Origin: an uncultured Bacteroidales bacterium
GTDB taxonomy: Bacteria; Bacteroidota; Bacteroidia; Bacteroidales; UBA932
Direction: 5' to 3'
Assembly: GCA_944322585.1 (NCBI GenBank)
Contig: CALUPB010000015.1
Span: 1 to 63,390, forward strand
Length of the DNA stretch: 63,390 bases
Shown here: piece by piece, positions 25,170-33,166 of the stretch
Layout of the letters: every line of letters starts with the position of its first letter
Position numbering within the stretch: position 1 is the first letter of the stretch
Translations under genes and position numbers: made by a program
The notes under the pieces: model-generated
The model's input: the letters and a program-made list of their open reading frames with translations, nothing else
What the model was told of the DNA's origin: nothing
The model's database searches: none

Positions 25170-25877
25170 ATGGAGACAAATATTATAAAGGGCAATATAA
25201 AAGTCATCGCTTTCGATGCTGACGATACTTTGTGGGAGAACCAGCCGTATTTCGATGAAGCAGAAGAGAGATTCCTCTCCTTGCTTGCAGGTTACGGTAG
25301 GCCTCAGTGCATCAGGGAGGAACTTTTCAAGACGGAAATGCAGAATATGGAAGAGCTGGGGTATGGGGCCATGGCATTTACCCTGTCTATGATAGAGACT
25401 GCGTTGCGCCTTAGCGGAGGAACGGTTTCTGCAGAAAAAATCAATGAAATATACAGTCTTGGCCGTTCTCTGCTCAGGATTCCCGCTACACCTATGGACG
25501 GAGTCGTTCCTACTCTGGAAAAGATAAACAGTTTACACAACTACAGACTTGTTGTTATCACTAAAGGCAATATGCTGGATCAGGAGCATAAACTTGAACG
25601 GTCCGGACTGGGAAAGTATTTCGATCATGTAGAAATCGTATCTGACAAGAATGAAAATACTTATTCTGGACTGCTCGCTTTTTTTGGCATCAGAGCTTCT
25701 GAACTCCTGATGGTCGGGAATTCGTTCAAGTCGGATATTTCTCCCGTTCTGCAAATCGGCGGATATGGGGCCTATATTCCGTTCCGTACCACGTGGCAGC
25801 ATGAGCAGACGGAAGAATATGCCCACCCGAGACTGATCAGATTGGAACGGATTGAAGGGTTGTGCGATATTTTGTGA
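25170..25877 (+). CDS. HAD superfamily phosphatase
   Basis: A cytosolic haloacid-dehalogenase-type hydrolase of 235 residues. Motif I DADDTLW has the catalytic Asp16 and Asp18, motif II is VITKG, and motif IV is VGNSFKSDI. A helical cap lies between residues 30 and 105. The closest subgroup is the phosphoglycolate phosphatase / YjjG-like HADs; the natural substrate is unknown. I used the ATG at 25170, because an upstream in-frame extension would translate through the duplicated promoter module. Confidence 0.82.
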   Translation: METNIIKGNIKVIAFDADDTLWENQPYFDEAEERFLSLLAGYGRPQCIREELFKTEMQNMEELGYGAMAFTLSMIETALRLSGGTVSAEKINEIYSLGRSLLRIPATPMDGVVPTLEKINSLHNYRLVVITKGNMLDQEHKLERSGLGKYFDHVEIVSDKNENTYSGLLAFFGIRASELLMVGNSFKSDISPVLQIGGYGAYIPFRTTWQHEQTEEYAHPRLIRLERIEGLCDIL

Positions 25878-25954
25878 AAGACACCGGCACGCAAGCGGCC
25901 TCCAGTCATTGATATAGATGGCGATGAAGTCCCCAAAGGTATGCCTGAATAAAA

Positions 25955-25985
25955 TTGCTCGTCGAAAAATCTTTCCCTATATTTG
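25955..25985 (+). promoter_or_regulatory. Promoter reading into the hairpin and Nmad2-like gene
   Basis: TTG at 25955-25957 and TATATTTG at 25978-25985, 20 bp apart. Transcription would start near 25991 and include the hairpin at 26042-26130 in a leader of about 220 nt. Confidence 0.55.
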
Positions 25986-26041
25986 TCGTGCCTTTAGGGG
26001 CAATGACATATTGAAAAGAAAAGTGTCTCAAATCCGTTAAA

Positions 26042-26130
26042 ATCGCCAATTCTATCGAATGTATATACGGGACACAGTGGACAACCTATATGGGTTGCCT
26101 GTCTGTGCGTATATACAGGTGTTTGGCGAT
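26042..26130. repeat. Long interrupted hairpin (89 bp)
   Basis: Nested inverted repeats around a 6-nt loop (26087-26092): CAACC/GGTTG, CACAG/CTGTG, TGTATATACG (26060-26069) / CGTATATACA (26108-26117) and ATCGCCAA (26042-26049) / TTGGCGAT (26123-26130). The nesting is symmetric, so it can form a single long stem in RNA or a cruciform in DNA. Confidence 0.8.
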
Positions 26131-26212
26131 ACCTAACGAAACACAGAGGGGCAGCCCACTTTCTTTGTGTAGTAACCATTCCTGTCGGCTGCAAGGAATA
26201 AACTGATAGCCA

Positions 26213-26800
26213 ATGGAACTACTTTACAGTTACAAAATGTCCCATGATGACGGCTTCGCACCCAATCCGTATTTCGGTGTCCTTACTCTCGCTACCTGTA
26301 TGAGCAGGATGCGTCAGAACACCAAGGTAGGGAACTGGATAGCAGGGTGGACATCCCGCAAGACTGCCACATCCACACCTCCGGGCGAGGAACGGCTCAT
26401 CTATCTTGCCAGGGTCACAGACAAAATCCCTGTTGCGGAGTATTGGGACAGGTTCCCGATGAAACGCCCGTCAAACGCAGACGAAAAATCGACTCACGGG
26501 GACAACATCTATTGTCCAGACAGTTCATCCCCTAACGGACTGCGTCTCGTGGAAAGCGTTTACCGCAGACCGACAGACACGAAGAAAATCGGTAAAGACC
26601 TCAACGGTGGTTTTGTCCTAATTTGCGAGGAATACTGGTTCTTCGGTGCTGACTCTCCGTTGGAGGTGCCGCAGAAAGTCCGTCCGAATGTCCCTAAATA
26701 TCAGAGCAGTTACGGTGTCATAACCGAAGACCCTGCCTCTTTCATAGCCTTTGTCAAGGCGAATGCTTCATTATGTAAAGAAACAACTGTAAGTCAATAA
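26213..26800 (+). CDS. Nmad2-like protein (nucleotide modification associated domain)
   Basis: A 195-residue soluble protein. The N-terminus LLYSYKMSHDDGFAPNPYFG, followed by VLTLATC, KVGNWIAGWTS, RLIYLARVTDKI and a late YWFFGADS, resembles the Nmad2 family described bioinformatically with phage and mobile DNA-modification genes. No enzyme activity has been shown for that family as far as I know, and I cannot confirm the match without a profile search. It is preceded by a long structured leader. The next gene, an unknown lipoprotein, starts 2 bp downstream, so the two are co-transcribed. Confidence 0.5.
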   Translation: MELLYSYKMSHDDGFAPNPYFGVLTLATCMSRMRQNTKVGNWIAGWTSRKTATSTPPGEERLIYLARVTDKIPVAEYWDRFPMKRPSNADEKSTHGDNIYCPDSSSPNGLRLVESVYRRPTDTKKIGKDLNGGFVLICEEYWFFGADSPLEVPQKVRPNVPKYQSSYGVITEDPASFIAFVKANASLCKETTVSQ

Positions 26801-26802
26801 AT

Positions 26803-27759
26803 ATGATGAAAAGATTATTTTTATTTTGTTTTGTATGCACCACTTTTATAGGATGCAACAAACCTTTTACTGAAGAAAAAGTATCAGATTTGGCAATTAA
26901 GACATTTAGTGCATTTGAAGCCGAAGTGAAAAATCCTGACAATGATTTGATTGCGATAGTGGGAAAGTTATGCGAAGAAGCTGGGATGGAAATTGATAGA
27001 AACACAATGGCAATGGTTGACGGTGCGGAAAATATCGTGATATATAAAGCCTTGATGGAAGAAGGTCCGACCTTTGAAATTGTTGTAGAAGACTGTGATC
27101 AATCTACAAGTGTAGCCATAGGTTTTATGTATCCAAATGATATGACACAAGGCAACGGAATTCCTAAAAAATTGTGCAATAATCTGATTTCCTCTTTGGC
27201 CTCAAACGGAATGGGATATTATACCGGCCATTCTGAGCCTAAACATATCAATCCGATTACTTCGATATATTCTTCATATACGGAATTTGATTCTGGAGTA
27301 GTGCTTGATGCCGGTACTATAGATAAAATAAACGCCAATAAGCCTGAAGACAATTTTTTCTTGACTACTATAAATGCATTGAACTGTCTAAATAAATATC
27401 ATAGCAGTTATGACGCTTTTGAAACTTTATTTAAGCAGATTTGCGAAAACGGAGGATTGAGTTATGATGCTTCGTCAAAGATAGAAATGAGCGGCATAAG
27501 TAATTCTGTAGCATACACAACTAAAATTGATGATATAAAAGCAGATATGTATTGTGCGGAATCCACAACGGCAAATTATTTTGGAGAGAAATATAAAGTG
27601 GTGATAATAACATTGATGCAATCGCAAAATGATTTAGGAGGCTCTACTTTGTATGCTTTTGGCGACAGGTTGAAAAAACTTATTTCCAATCAAAAGTATA
27701 ATTTTCAAGACCAAGGGAAGTCAAGTGATAATTCAATTATTATGCTATTTATGCGGTGA
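26803..27759 (+). CDS. Unknown lipoprotein
   Basis: A 318-residue protein with a lipoprotein signal (FIGC, Cys18). I do not recognise the family. The two halves look similar in layout. Each has a helix with a short Phe/Glu/Leu core (about 30-60 and 195-225), then a VAxx strand near ENIVIYK or SNSVAYTTK and a final IxLM-type strand, so an internal duplication is possible. Base composition is clearly more AT-rich than the surrounding housekeeping genes, and codon choice (many AAA, GAT, ATA) differs, which suggests recent transfer. It is probably translationally coupled to the Nmad2-like gene. Confidence 0.6.
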   Translation: MMKRLFLFCFVCTTFIGCNKPFTEEKVSDLAIKTFSAFEAEVKNPDNDLIAIVGKLCEEAGMEIDRNTMAMVDGAENIVIYKALMEEGPTFEIVVEDCDQSTSVAIGFMYPNDMTQGNGIPKKLCNNLISSLASNGMGYYTGHSEPKHINPITSIYSSYTEFDSGVVLDAGTIDKINANKPEDNFFLTTINALNCLNKYHSSYDAFETLFKQICENGGLSYDASSKIEMSGISNSVAYTTKIDDIKADMYCAESTTANYFGEKYKVVIITLMQSQNDLGGSTLYAFGDRLKKLISNQKYNFQDQGKSSDNSIIMLFMR

Positions 27760-27865
27760 TGAAATCAGAGCGAGTGCATATAAAGAAGAAGATGATAGGT
27801 ATGTGACATATATTCTCCTCCTATAGTAAATTGAACTGACTCCAGGATATTCGCAAAGCGTTTTA

Positions 27866-27943
27866 TACCTTTGTGTTATCCGTAAGGCGATCTTATAACT
27901 TTTATTTGGTTGAGGGGCTGGCTTGTGACGGGTCAGCCCTTTT
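27866..27943 (+). ncRNA. Candidate short transcript with own terminator
   Basis: A TACCTTTG -7 element at 27866-27873 is followed 41 bp later by a terminator hairpin GGGCTG / CAGCCC (27915-27939) and TTTT, with no open frame between. This predicts an RNA of about 60-65 nt. Alternatively the hairpin only terminates the upstream lipoprotein operon. Confidence 0.3.
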
Positions 27944-27983
27944 GTGTTTCCCGATTGTACTGCGTTTTGGTACAGGCAAGAGT

Positions 27984-27991
27984 TATTTTTG
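27984..27991 (+). promoter_or_regulatory. -7 element for the 28015 gene
   Basis: TATTTTTG, 23 bp before the ATG at 28015. A TTG lies at 27967-27969, closer than the usual spacing. Confidence 0.35.
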
Positions 27992-28014
27992 TTCAGTGTT
28001 AATTAGAACCGTGT

Positions 28015-28350
28015 ATGAATATTGTTAAGCAAAAAACTGTATCAGCAACCCTCTATGAGGACAACAACCCCAATGCGGCAAGAAGCATCAGAGTTGAAAT
28101 AAAGGACGGGCTTGTCACATTCGAGCAGCAGGACATCGGTCCGCTGTGTGATGAAATGTTCGGGGACTCCGACTATGAACGGGTAATATCCGACCTGCCT
28201 GTCGGGCAGTTGAGGTCTGTTATGGGTGTCAAGACCGACAAGGAACTCATAGCGGTGCTGAAACGGGACTACAGCACATCTGATGCGTTCGACAGGTTTT
28301 CGAACTTCATTTACGATAATCATCTGAAATATAGTATCTATTGCGGCTAA
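28015..28350 (+). CDS. Hypothetical small protein
   Basis: A 111-residue soluble protein without signal peptide. I do not recognise it. It is acidic in the middle (DIGPLCDEMFGDSDYERV) and ends with aromatic residues (KYSIYCG). It has its own promoter-like element and precedes another unknown gene by 26 bp. Its location in the AT-richer island suggests cargo of a mobile element. Confidence 0.5.
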   Translation: MNIVKQKTVSATLYEDNNPNAARSIRVEIKDGLVTFEQQDIGPLCDEMFGDSDYERVISDLPVGQLRSVMGVKTDKELIAVLKRDYSTSDAFDRFSNFIYDNHLKYSIYCG

Positions 28351-28376
28351 TGTTGTATGTGGGTCAGAACAGTATT

Positions 28377-28823
28377 ATGAAAGTCAAGGATATTTTCAAG
28401 TCTAAAAAGAATAATAGTACCTCTGAATATGTAGGCGTGTTTGTCGGAAAGGACGGGTCGTTTACCTTTGATGCGATTTCAGAGAAAAAGTACAAAGGAA
28501 TATTGACGGGCAGCAAAATAGTTGCAGGTTTTGTGGTGTCGCAGAAACCTTTTGACGATTGTGAAGCCGTAAACGATAATAATGCAGATAGGCTATATGT
28601 TGAGGGTGTCATAATCAGTCCCCGTATTTCAGATGTCATATATGATGTCCTTCACGATTTTATCGTGATTAACTGTATGGAAAGAGGTGCCAAATGCTTG
28701 AGTCTGAAACTTGATAAAAATTCCGAATTTGCACATTATCTTGCTTCGGAGGATGCCTATAATTTGACAGGGACAACGGCAGAGCATCTGTATTTTGATG
28801 TCGATGTCGCTAATTTTGAATAA
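28377..28823 (+). CDS. Hypothetical protein
   Basis: A 148-residue soluble protein, AT-rich like the lipoprotein gene. I used the ATG at 28377 (MKVKDIFKSKK). It contains a beta-rich N-terminal half (VGVFVGKDGSFTFDAI) and a conserved-looking MERGAKCLSLKLDKNSE stretch. No known domain is recognisable. It could form a pair with the preceding 111-residue protein. Confidence 0.5.
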   Translation: MKVKDIFKSKKNNSTSEYVGVFVGKDGSFTFDAISEKKYKGILTGSKIVAGFVVSQKPFDDCEAVNDNNADRLYVEGVIISPRISDVIYDVLHDFIVINCMERGAKCLSLKLDKNSEFAHYLASEDAYNLTGTTAEHLYFDVDVANFE

Positions 28824-29240
28824 TCAATACAGTAAACACCCTAAACACCCGTTTGGGTCGAGTCAAAGCGAGGTGGACATTAAACCGGAGTAATTTACCG
28901 ATGTTAACTCGGTCGTGAAATTATATCCGCAGGCAGTTGAAATCCCGCTGCGCTCCTAAAAACCGACAAAAAGCCGAGAGGCCTTGATCATTGCAATGGC
29001 AGAGCGTTGAGTCATAGCAGACAGGCAGTGAGGTGTCGATATGAAGATGTAGACAATGTAGCAAATGTAGATTTTTTGCCAAACCTGTTCGATTGCTCAT
29101 TGGCGAGGGGCAGGTACGGGTAAATTTGCCCTGTCATTTTTGCGTTCGCAAGCTCTGTAACCCCACACAAAACTTTGCCGGATTTTTGACTTTCCTTTGC
29201 GATTTTTCGCGGAATAGTACTCCTTTAGTACACCCTGCTA
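28824..29240. other. Gene-free AT-rich stretch beside tRNA-Leu
   Basis: About 420 bp with no credible open frame. A weak hairpin at about 28907-28923 (ACCGA / TCGGT) and several short AT-rich tracts are all I see. Its place between unknown cargo genes and a tRNA 3' end fits the end of an integrated or decayed element, but I could not find a matching direct repeat of the tRNA. Confidence 0.4.
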
Positions 29241-29277
29241 AAAATAAAAAGCCTCATAATCAAACGATTACGAGGCT
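29241..29277 (-). terminator. tRNA-Leu terminator
   Basis: Minus strand: AGCCTCGTAATC / GATTATGAGGCT with a 4-nt loop and a T-rich tail, beginning 8 bp after the tRNA 3' end. Confidence 0.85.
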
Positions 29278-29284
29278 ATCTTTG

Positions 29285-29368
29285 TACCCGGAGCCGGGGT
29301 CGAACCGGCACATCCTTTCGGACATTGGTGTTTGAGACCAACGCGTCTACCGATTCCGCCATCCGGGC
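29285..29368 (-). tRNA. tRNA-Leu (CAA)
   Basis: An 84-nt class II tRNA. The acceptor arm is GCCCGGA / TCCGGGT, the anticodon stem-loop is TTGGT-CTCAAAC-ACCAA with anticodon CAA, and the T-arm has GTTCGACCC. There is a long variable arm. The 3' CCA is not encoded. A minus-strand TACCTTTG at 29483-29490 may be its promoter, giving a leader of about 110 nt. The tRNA abuts an AT-rich accessory island. Confidence 0.93.
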
Positions 29369-29572
29369 GAATTTGTCTGTCGGCTTGCTGGACCTCCTGA
29401 ATCGGGACGGGATGCATGCGGCATCCGGCGCCTTGTCTGGCAGCAGCCTGTACAGCGGCAGGCCTGAAACAGATTTGAGTCGCAAAGGTATTGCAAATTA
29501 TGCTAAAAAACAACTGCCATATGGTAAAATTCATACAGCATCCCGAACAGCGTCTTATTGGACAAATTTTAT

Positions 29573-29580
29573 TACATTTG
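29573..29580 (+). promoter_or_regulatory. -7 element for aroB
   Basis: TACATTTG, about 80 bp before the aroB ATG at 29660. Confidence 0.35.
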
Positions 29581-29659
29581 TATTCTGTCCTGCCGGTTGA
29601 TGTTCTGCCTGCGTTATGGACATTGTAACTGGATATAAATTGATGGTTTTTGATTTCAT

Positions 29660-30835
29660 ATGGCTGGTTTGATCGAGATCAGGAGAAATGGAAGAACGGT
29701 AAGCAGGGTCATGTTCAGCCCTGATGTATCCGGGTTCAATGATATCATCAGCGGATACGGACATGTGTATATGGTATATGACAGTGCGGTGGAGTATTAT
29801 GCGGAACGGCTGGAACATGATTGCGGCAATGTCCGTGCGGCTTATGCCATCGGGAATGTCGGTGAGGATATAAAGACAGTGGAGACTGTCGGGAACATAT
29901 GCCGCTGGCTGTTGGAAACCGGTGCCGACAGGGATGCGGCAGTGCTTTCCGTAGGAGGTGGAATCGTTTCTGACATTGCCGGATTTGCAGCTTCGGTCTA
30001 TAAGCGTGGTATCAGCGCGATATATCTTCCTACAACTCTTCTTGCGCAGGTAGATGCTGCTATCGGAGGGAAGGCCGGGGTTAATCTGGATGCGTACAAG
30101 AACATTATAGGGACATTTCATCAGCCGGAATATACGCTGATAAGTCCGGAAGTACTGAAGACTCTCCCGGAAAGGGTCTTCACTGACGGGCTTGCCGAGA
30201 TGTTCAAGACATTCATCATAGACAATGGTCCGTCAGGGGACAGGGTTGAAAGAATGCTGTCGGAGGTCGGAAGGATCAGGAAGTGTTCATATGGAGGGGC
30301 TGTGACAGGATCGGAGACAGATGCATACGGGGAGGACGCTATGACAGTAAGATCGGGCTGTGGATCAGGGGAAAGATTGAATCCCGGTTCCGGGTTCGGG
30401 GAGCTTGTGGCGGAAGCGGCTTCGGTCAAGGCAGGGATTGTGTCAAGGGATGAACTCGAGTCGGGGGAACGCAGAAAGTTGAATTTGGGCCATACGTTTG
30501 CCCATGCTATAGAATATTGTTCCAATTCCGGGTTACAGGGGGATCATGCATGCATCTCGCATGGAGAGGCTGTCTCGATGGGACTGTCTTTGGCAGCGAG
30601 ACTGTCCGAAGCTGCCGGAGTCGCCCGAAAAGGCTTGTCGGAAAGGATTGACAGGTGTCTGGATATATGCGGACTTCCGAAAAGATGTCCATATCCGATG
30701 GAAATGCTGGAGGAAGCCATGACCAAAGACAAGAAGGCGGAAGCAGGGAAAGTGCATTTTATCCTGATAGAGGATGTGGGGAACGTGGTGGAGAAGAAGA
30801 TGTATGTCCATGATGCAGTCGGAATGCTAAAGTAA
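29660..30835 (+). CDS. aroB: 3-dehydroquinate synthase
   Basis: The second enzyme of the shikimate pathway (DAHP to 3-dehydroquinate, NAD and metal dependent), 391 residues. Diagnostic segments are AVLSVGGGIVSDIAGFAAS, YLPTTLLAQVDAAIGGK, GVNLDAYKNIIGTFHQP, GLAEMFKTFII and the metal-binding NLGHTFAHAIE. A low-complexity insert (about 215-248, rich in Gly, Ser and Asp) separates the two domains and is unusual for the family. aroB is followed 43 bp later by the AroD-AroA fusion, suggesting one operon with aroC. Confidence 0.95.
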   Translation: MAGLIEIRRNGRTVSRVMFSPDVSGFNDIISGYGHVYMVYDSAVEYYAERLEHDCGNVRAAYAIGNVGEDIKTVETVGNICRWLLETGADRDAAVLSVGGGIVSDIAGFAASVYKRGISAIYLPTTLLAQVDAAIGGKAGVNLDAYKNIIGTFHQPEYTLISPEVLKTLPERVFTDGLAEMFKTFIIDNGPSGDRVERMLSEVGRIRKCSYGGAVTGSETDAYGEDAMTVRSGCGSGERLNPGSGFGELVAEAASVKAGIVSRDELESGERRKLNLGHTFAHAIEYCSNSGLQGDHACISHGEAVSMGLSLAARLSEAAGVARKGLSERIDRCLDICGLPKRCPYPMEMLEEAMTKDKKAEAGKVHFILIEDVGNVVEKKMYVHDAVGMLK

Positions 30836-30878
30836 ATGGAAAGGAATGTGATTGCGCTGGAAATTTAGATGTAAAACA

Positions 30879-33065
30879 ATGATTTGTACGGTAATACAGA
30901 ATAAGGGCCTTGACGGGATTCTTGAAGCTCTGGAGCATTGCGAGATGGCGGAGATAAGGCTGGACCGTTGTCGCCTTTCAGACGAAGACATTATGGAATG
31001 TTTTTCTTCCGATGTCCCTCTTGTGGCCACATGCAGGCTGTCTGATGTGATGGCGGCGAATCCGGGCATGTCCGATGCGGAAGCTGTGAAAATATGCGAG
31101 AAACGTCTCATGGCTGCCATAGATGCAGGGGCCGGATATGTTGATATCGAGATGGAGGCTCCCAAGGAAATGTCCAAAAGGGTACGTTCAAGGGCACATT
31201 CCAGAGGGACGGTATTCATAAAGTCATATCATGATTTCAATACGACGGATTCCTTGGTGGGATTGAAGTCTATTGTGGAAAAATGCCGCTATTATGGCGG
31301 TGATATCGTGAAGGTTGTGACAACCGCGCATTCGGAGGAAGATGCGGACAGGGTATTGAGCCTGTATGATATTTACACTCCGGCTTCACTGATAGCTTTC
31401 TGCATGGGAGATAAGGGGAAACGTTCCCGCGTCGGATGTCTTGCGAAAGGAGCTCCGTATACTTATGCCGCCATGTCGGAAGAAGATATTGCCGCTCCGG
31501 GTCAGTGGGCCGCTTCCGCGATGGCGGAGGCTGTTTACGGTGGCAGGAAATTCATCGGCTATGACGCTGACTTCATGAAATATACGGCTTCAGATATTGA
31601 TGATGAAACCGGAAGCGGAGGGCAAATCCGCACCGGGGAAAAAGACAGGACATATGAAAATTCAAGAGGAGCAGGGACGGGTAAAAGATTGCCGGTAAGG
31701 ATGCCTGCATCCAAAAGTTTTGCGCAAAGGGCAATACTGGCGGCTGCACTTGCGGAAGGCGAGTCCAGACTTGACGGCTATTCTCCATGTTCGGACAGTG
31801 AGGCTGCGATATCTGTGGCGCGTGCAATAGGCGCTGAAGTGACAAAAGTGCACGCCCGAGTACCGGAAACTGAGGAGAGCGCGGATGCGGACGGGAATGC
31901 CGGACAGACAATCGGTGGACGGTCGGAAGTTCTGATAATCAAAGGGATCGGAGCTGCTCCCGGATGTGTGGATATAGACCGTATAGATGTGGGGGAATCC
32001 GGTCTGTTGACAAGACTGATGATACCTTTGTCGGCGATACTGTCATCGTCGGACGTGACTGTCGAAGGGAGGAAGACTCTGCTCGGCAGGCCTATGAAGG
32101 GGGCTGATGAAATGCTTGCGGCATTCGGAGTGCATCTTTCTTCGGATCATGTTCCGCTGACTGTGCGAGGATGTCTTGAGGGTGGGAATGCTTCCGTGTC
32201 GGGCAGGAACGGTTCCCAACTGATTTCCGGACTGCTTATGGCGTTGCCTATGGCTGAAGGCAGGAGTACTGTTACGGTCACGTCTCCCAAGAGTATACCG
32301 TATATGTTCATTACTTTGGACGTGATGAAGCATTTCGGTGTGAAAGTATCGAACGAGATGAGCGGCGGACGGGCTTTCCTTGAATCCGGAGGAGACTGGA
32401 CCCTGTGTACCGAGATGACCTTTAATATAAAGGGAGGACAGAAATACCGTGCTTCCGGATTCTCTCTTGAGGGCGACTGGAGCGCGGCTGCGAATTTTCT
32501 GGTGGCAGGGGCGGTATTCGGCCGGACGGAGATTGCCGGCCTGGATATGACATCGCTTCAGGCTGATCTGTCAATAATGGATATACTTGTCGATGCAGGG
32601 GCAAGCCTGTCGCAGACAGATGGCGATCAGGGGATTATCTGTGTCCAGAGAGCACCGCTTACGGCGTTCGTCACGGATGTGTCCCACTGTCCTGATCTTT
32701 TCCCCATAGTGTCTGTCCTGGCTGCTTTCTGTCAGGGCCGAAGCAGGATTGCAGGAGTGGACAGACTGGCCCATAAGGAAAGCGACAGGGGGCAGGCTAT
32801 CCTTCAGATGCTGTCCCAGATGGGCGTGGAAGCATCGGTAGAAGGCAATGCCATGATTATAGAAGGATATCCTCTGGCTCAGAGATGTCTTACGGGAAGG
32901 CTGTTAAAAGGAGGGAAATATACTTCCTGGCATGACCACAGGATGGTCATGGCATTGAAAGTTGCCGGACTCGGGGCTGACAGCAGGATAGAAATAGATG
33001 ACGAGGAGTGTGTCGGGAAATCTTTCCCGGACTTTATGGAACGTTTTTCCATGATAGTGCAGTGA
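30879..33065 (+). CDS. Fused type I 3-dehydroquinate dehydratase / EPSP synthase
   Basis: A 728-residue bifunctional shikimate-pathway protein. Residues 1-225 are a type I dehydroquinase (AroD): Glu25 in AEIRLDR, His118 in SYHDF and the Schiff-base Lys145 in DIVKVVTT. A linker of about 40 residues follows. Residues from about 270 to 728 are EPSP synthase (AroA): MPASKSFAQRAILAA, DVGESGLLTRL, CPDLFPIVSVLAAF, HKESDR and SWHDHRMVMAL. All expected catalytic residues appear intact in both halves. I start at the ATG at 30879, since the preceding nine codons are not typical. It lies between aroB and aroC. Confidence 0.92.
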   Translation: MICTVIQNKGLDGILEALEHCEMAEIRLDRCRLSDEDIMECFSSDVPLVATCRLSDVMAANPGMSDAEAVKICEKRLMAAIDAGAGYVDIEMEAPKEMSKRVRSRAHSRGTVFIKSYHDFNTTDSLVGLKSIVEKCRYYGGDIVKVVTTAHSEEDADRVLSLYDIYTPASLIAFCMGDKGKRSRVGCLAKGAPYTYAAMSEEDIAAPGQWAASAMAEAVYGGRKFIGYDADFMKYTASDIDDETGSGGQIRTGEKDRTYENSRGAGTGKRLPVRMPASKSFAQRAILAAALAEGESRLDGYSPCSDSEAAISVARAIGAEVTKVHARVPETEESADADGNAGQTIGGRSEVLIIKGIGAAPGCVDIDRIDVGESGLLTRLMIPLSAILSSSDVTVEGRKTLLGRPMKGADEMLAAFGVHLSSDHVPLTVRGCLEGGNASVSGRNGSQLISGLLMALPMAEGRSTVTVTSPKSIPYMFITLDVMKHFGVKVSNEMSGGRAFLESGGDWTLCTEMTFNIKGGQKYRASGFSLEGDWSAAANFLVAGAVFGRTEIAGLDMTSLQADLSIMDILVDAGASLSQTDGDQGIICVQRAPLTAFVTDVSHCPDLFPIVSVLAAFCQGRSRIAGVDRLAHKESDRGQAILQMLSQMGVEASVEGNAMIIEGYPLAQRCLTGRLLKGGKYTSWHDHRMVMALKVAGLGADSRIEIDDEECVGKSFPDFMERFSMIVQ

Positions 33066-33085
33066 TCCCGCTATCCGGAAGGAGC

Positions 33086-33162
33086 TGTGCGGCGGGAAAA
33101 GTTCCGCAAACCGCACAGCCCCACGAATATCAGAACAATTATGAACTTGCGGAACTTGAGTT
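33086..33162 (+). promoter_or_regulatory. Structured leader element, copy A (aroC)
   Basis: This 77-bp element ends 4 bp before the aroC ATG. It has two overlapping stems: TGTGCGG / CCGCACA and AAGTTCCGCAA / TTGCGGAACTT. A second copy with pairing-conserving changes precedes the gene at 44085. Confidence 0.7.
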
Positions 33163-33166
33163 TGTT

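Larger units (their letters stand above)
25878..26212 (+). other. Gene-free entry region of the tRNA-Leu-side island
   Basis: This 335-bp stretch carries no convincing gene. It holds a promoter at 25955-25985 and a long hairpin at 26042-26130, and then reaches the start of the Nmad2-like gene. A short minus-strand frame at 25994-26194 crosses the hairpin and is not credible. Confidence 0.6.

Noticed and set aside
25994-26194. 66-residue minus-strand frame
   Set aside because: It spans the long hairpin and lacks any family match or start signal.
29386-29470. Second tRNA or structured RNA upstream of tRNA-Leu
   Set aside because: GC-rich inverted segments are present, but no cloverleaf could be formed.
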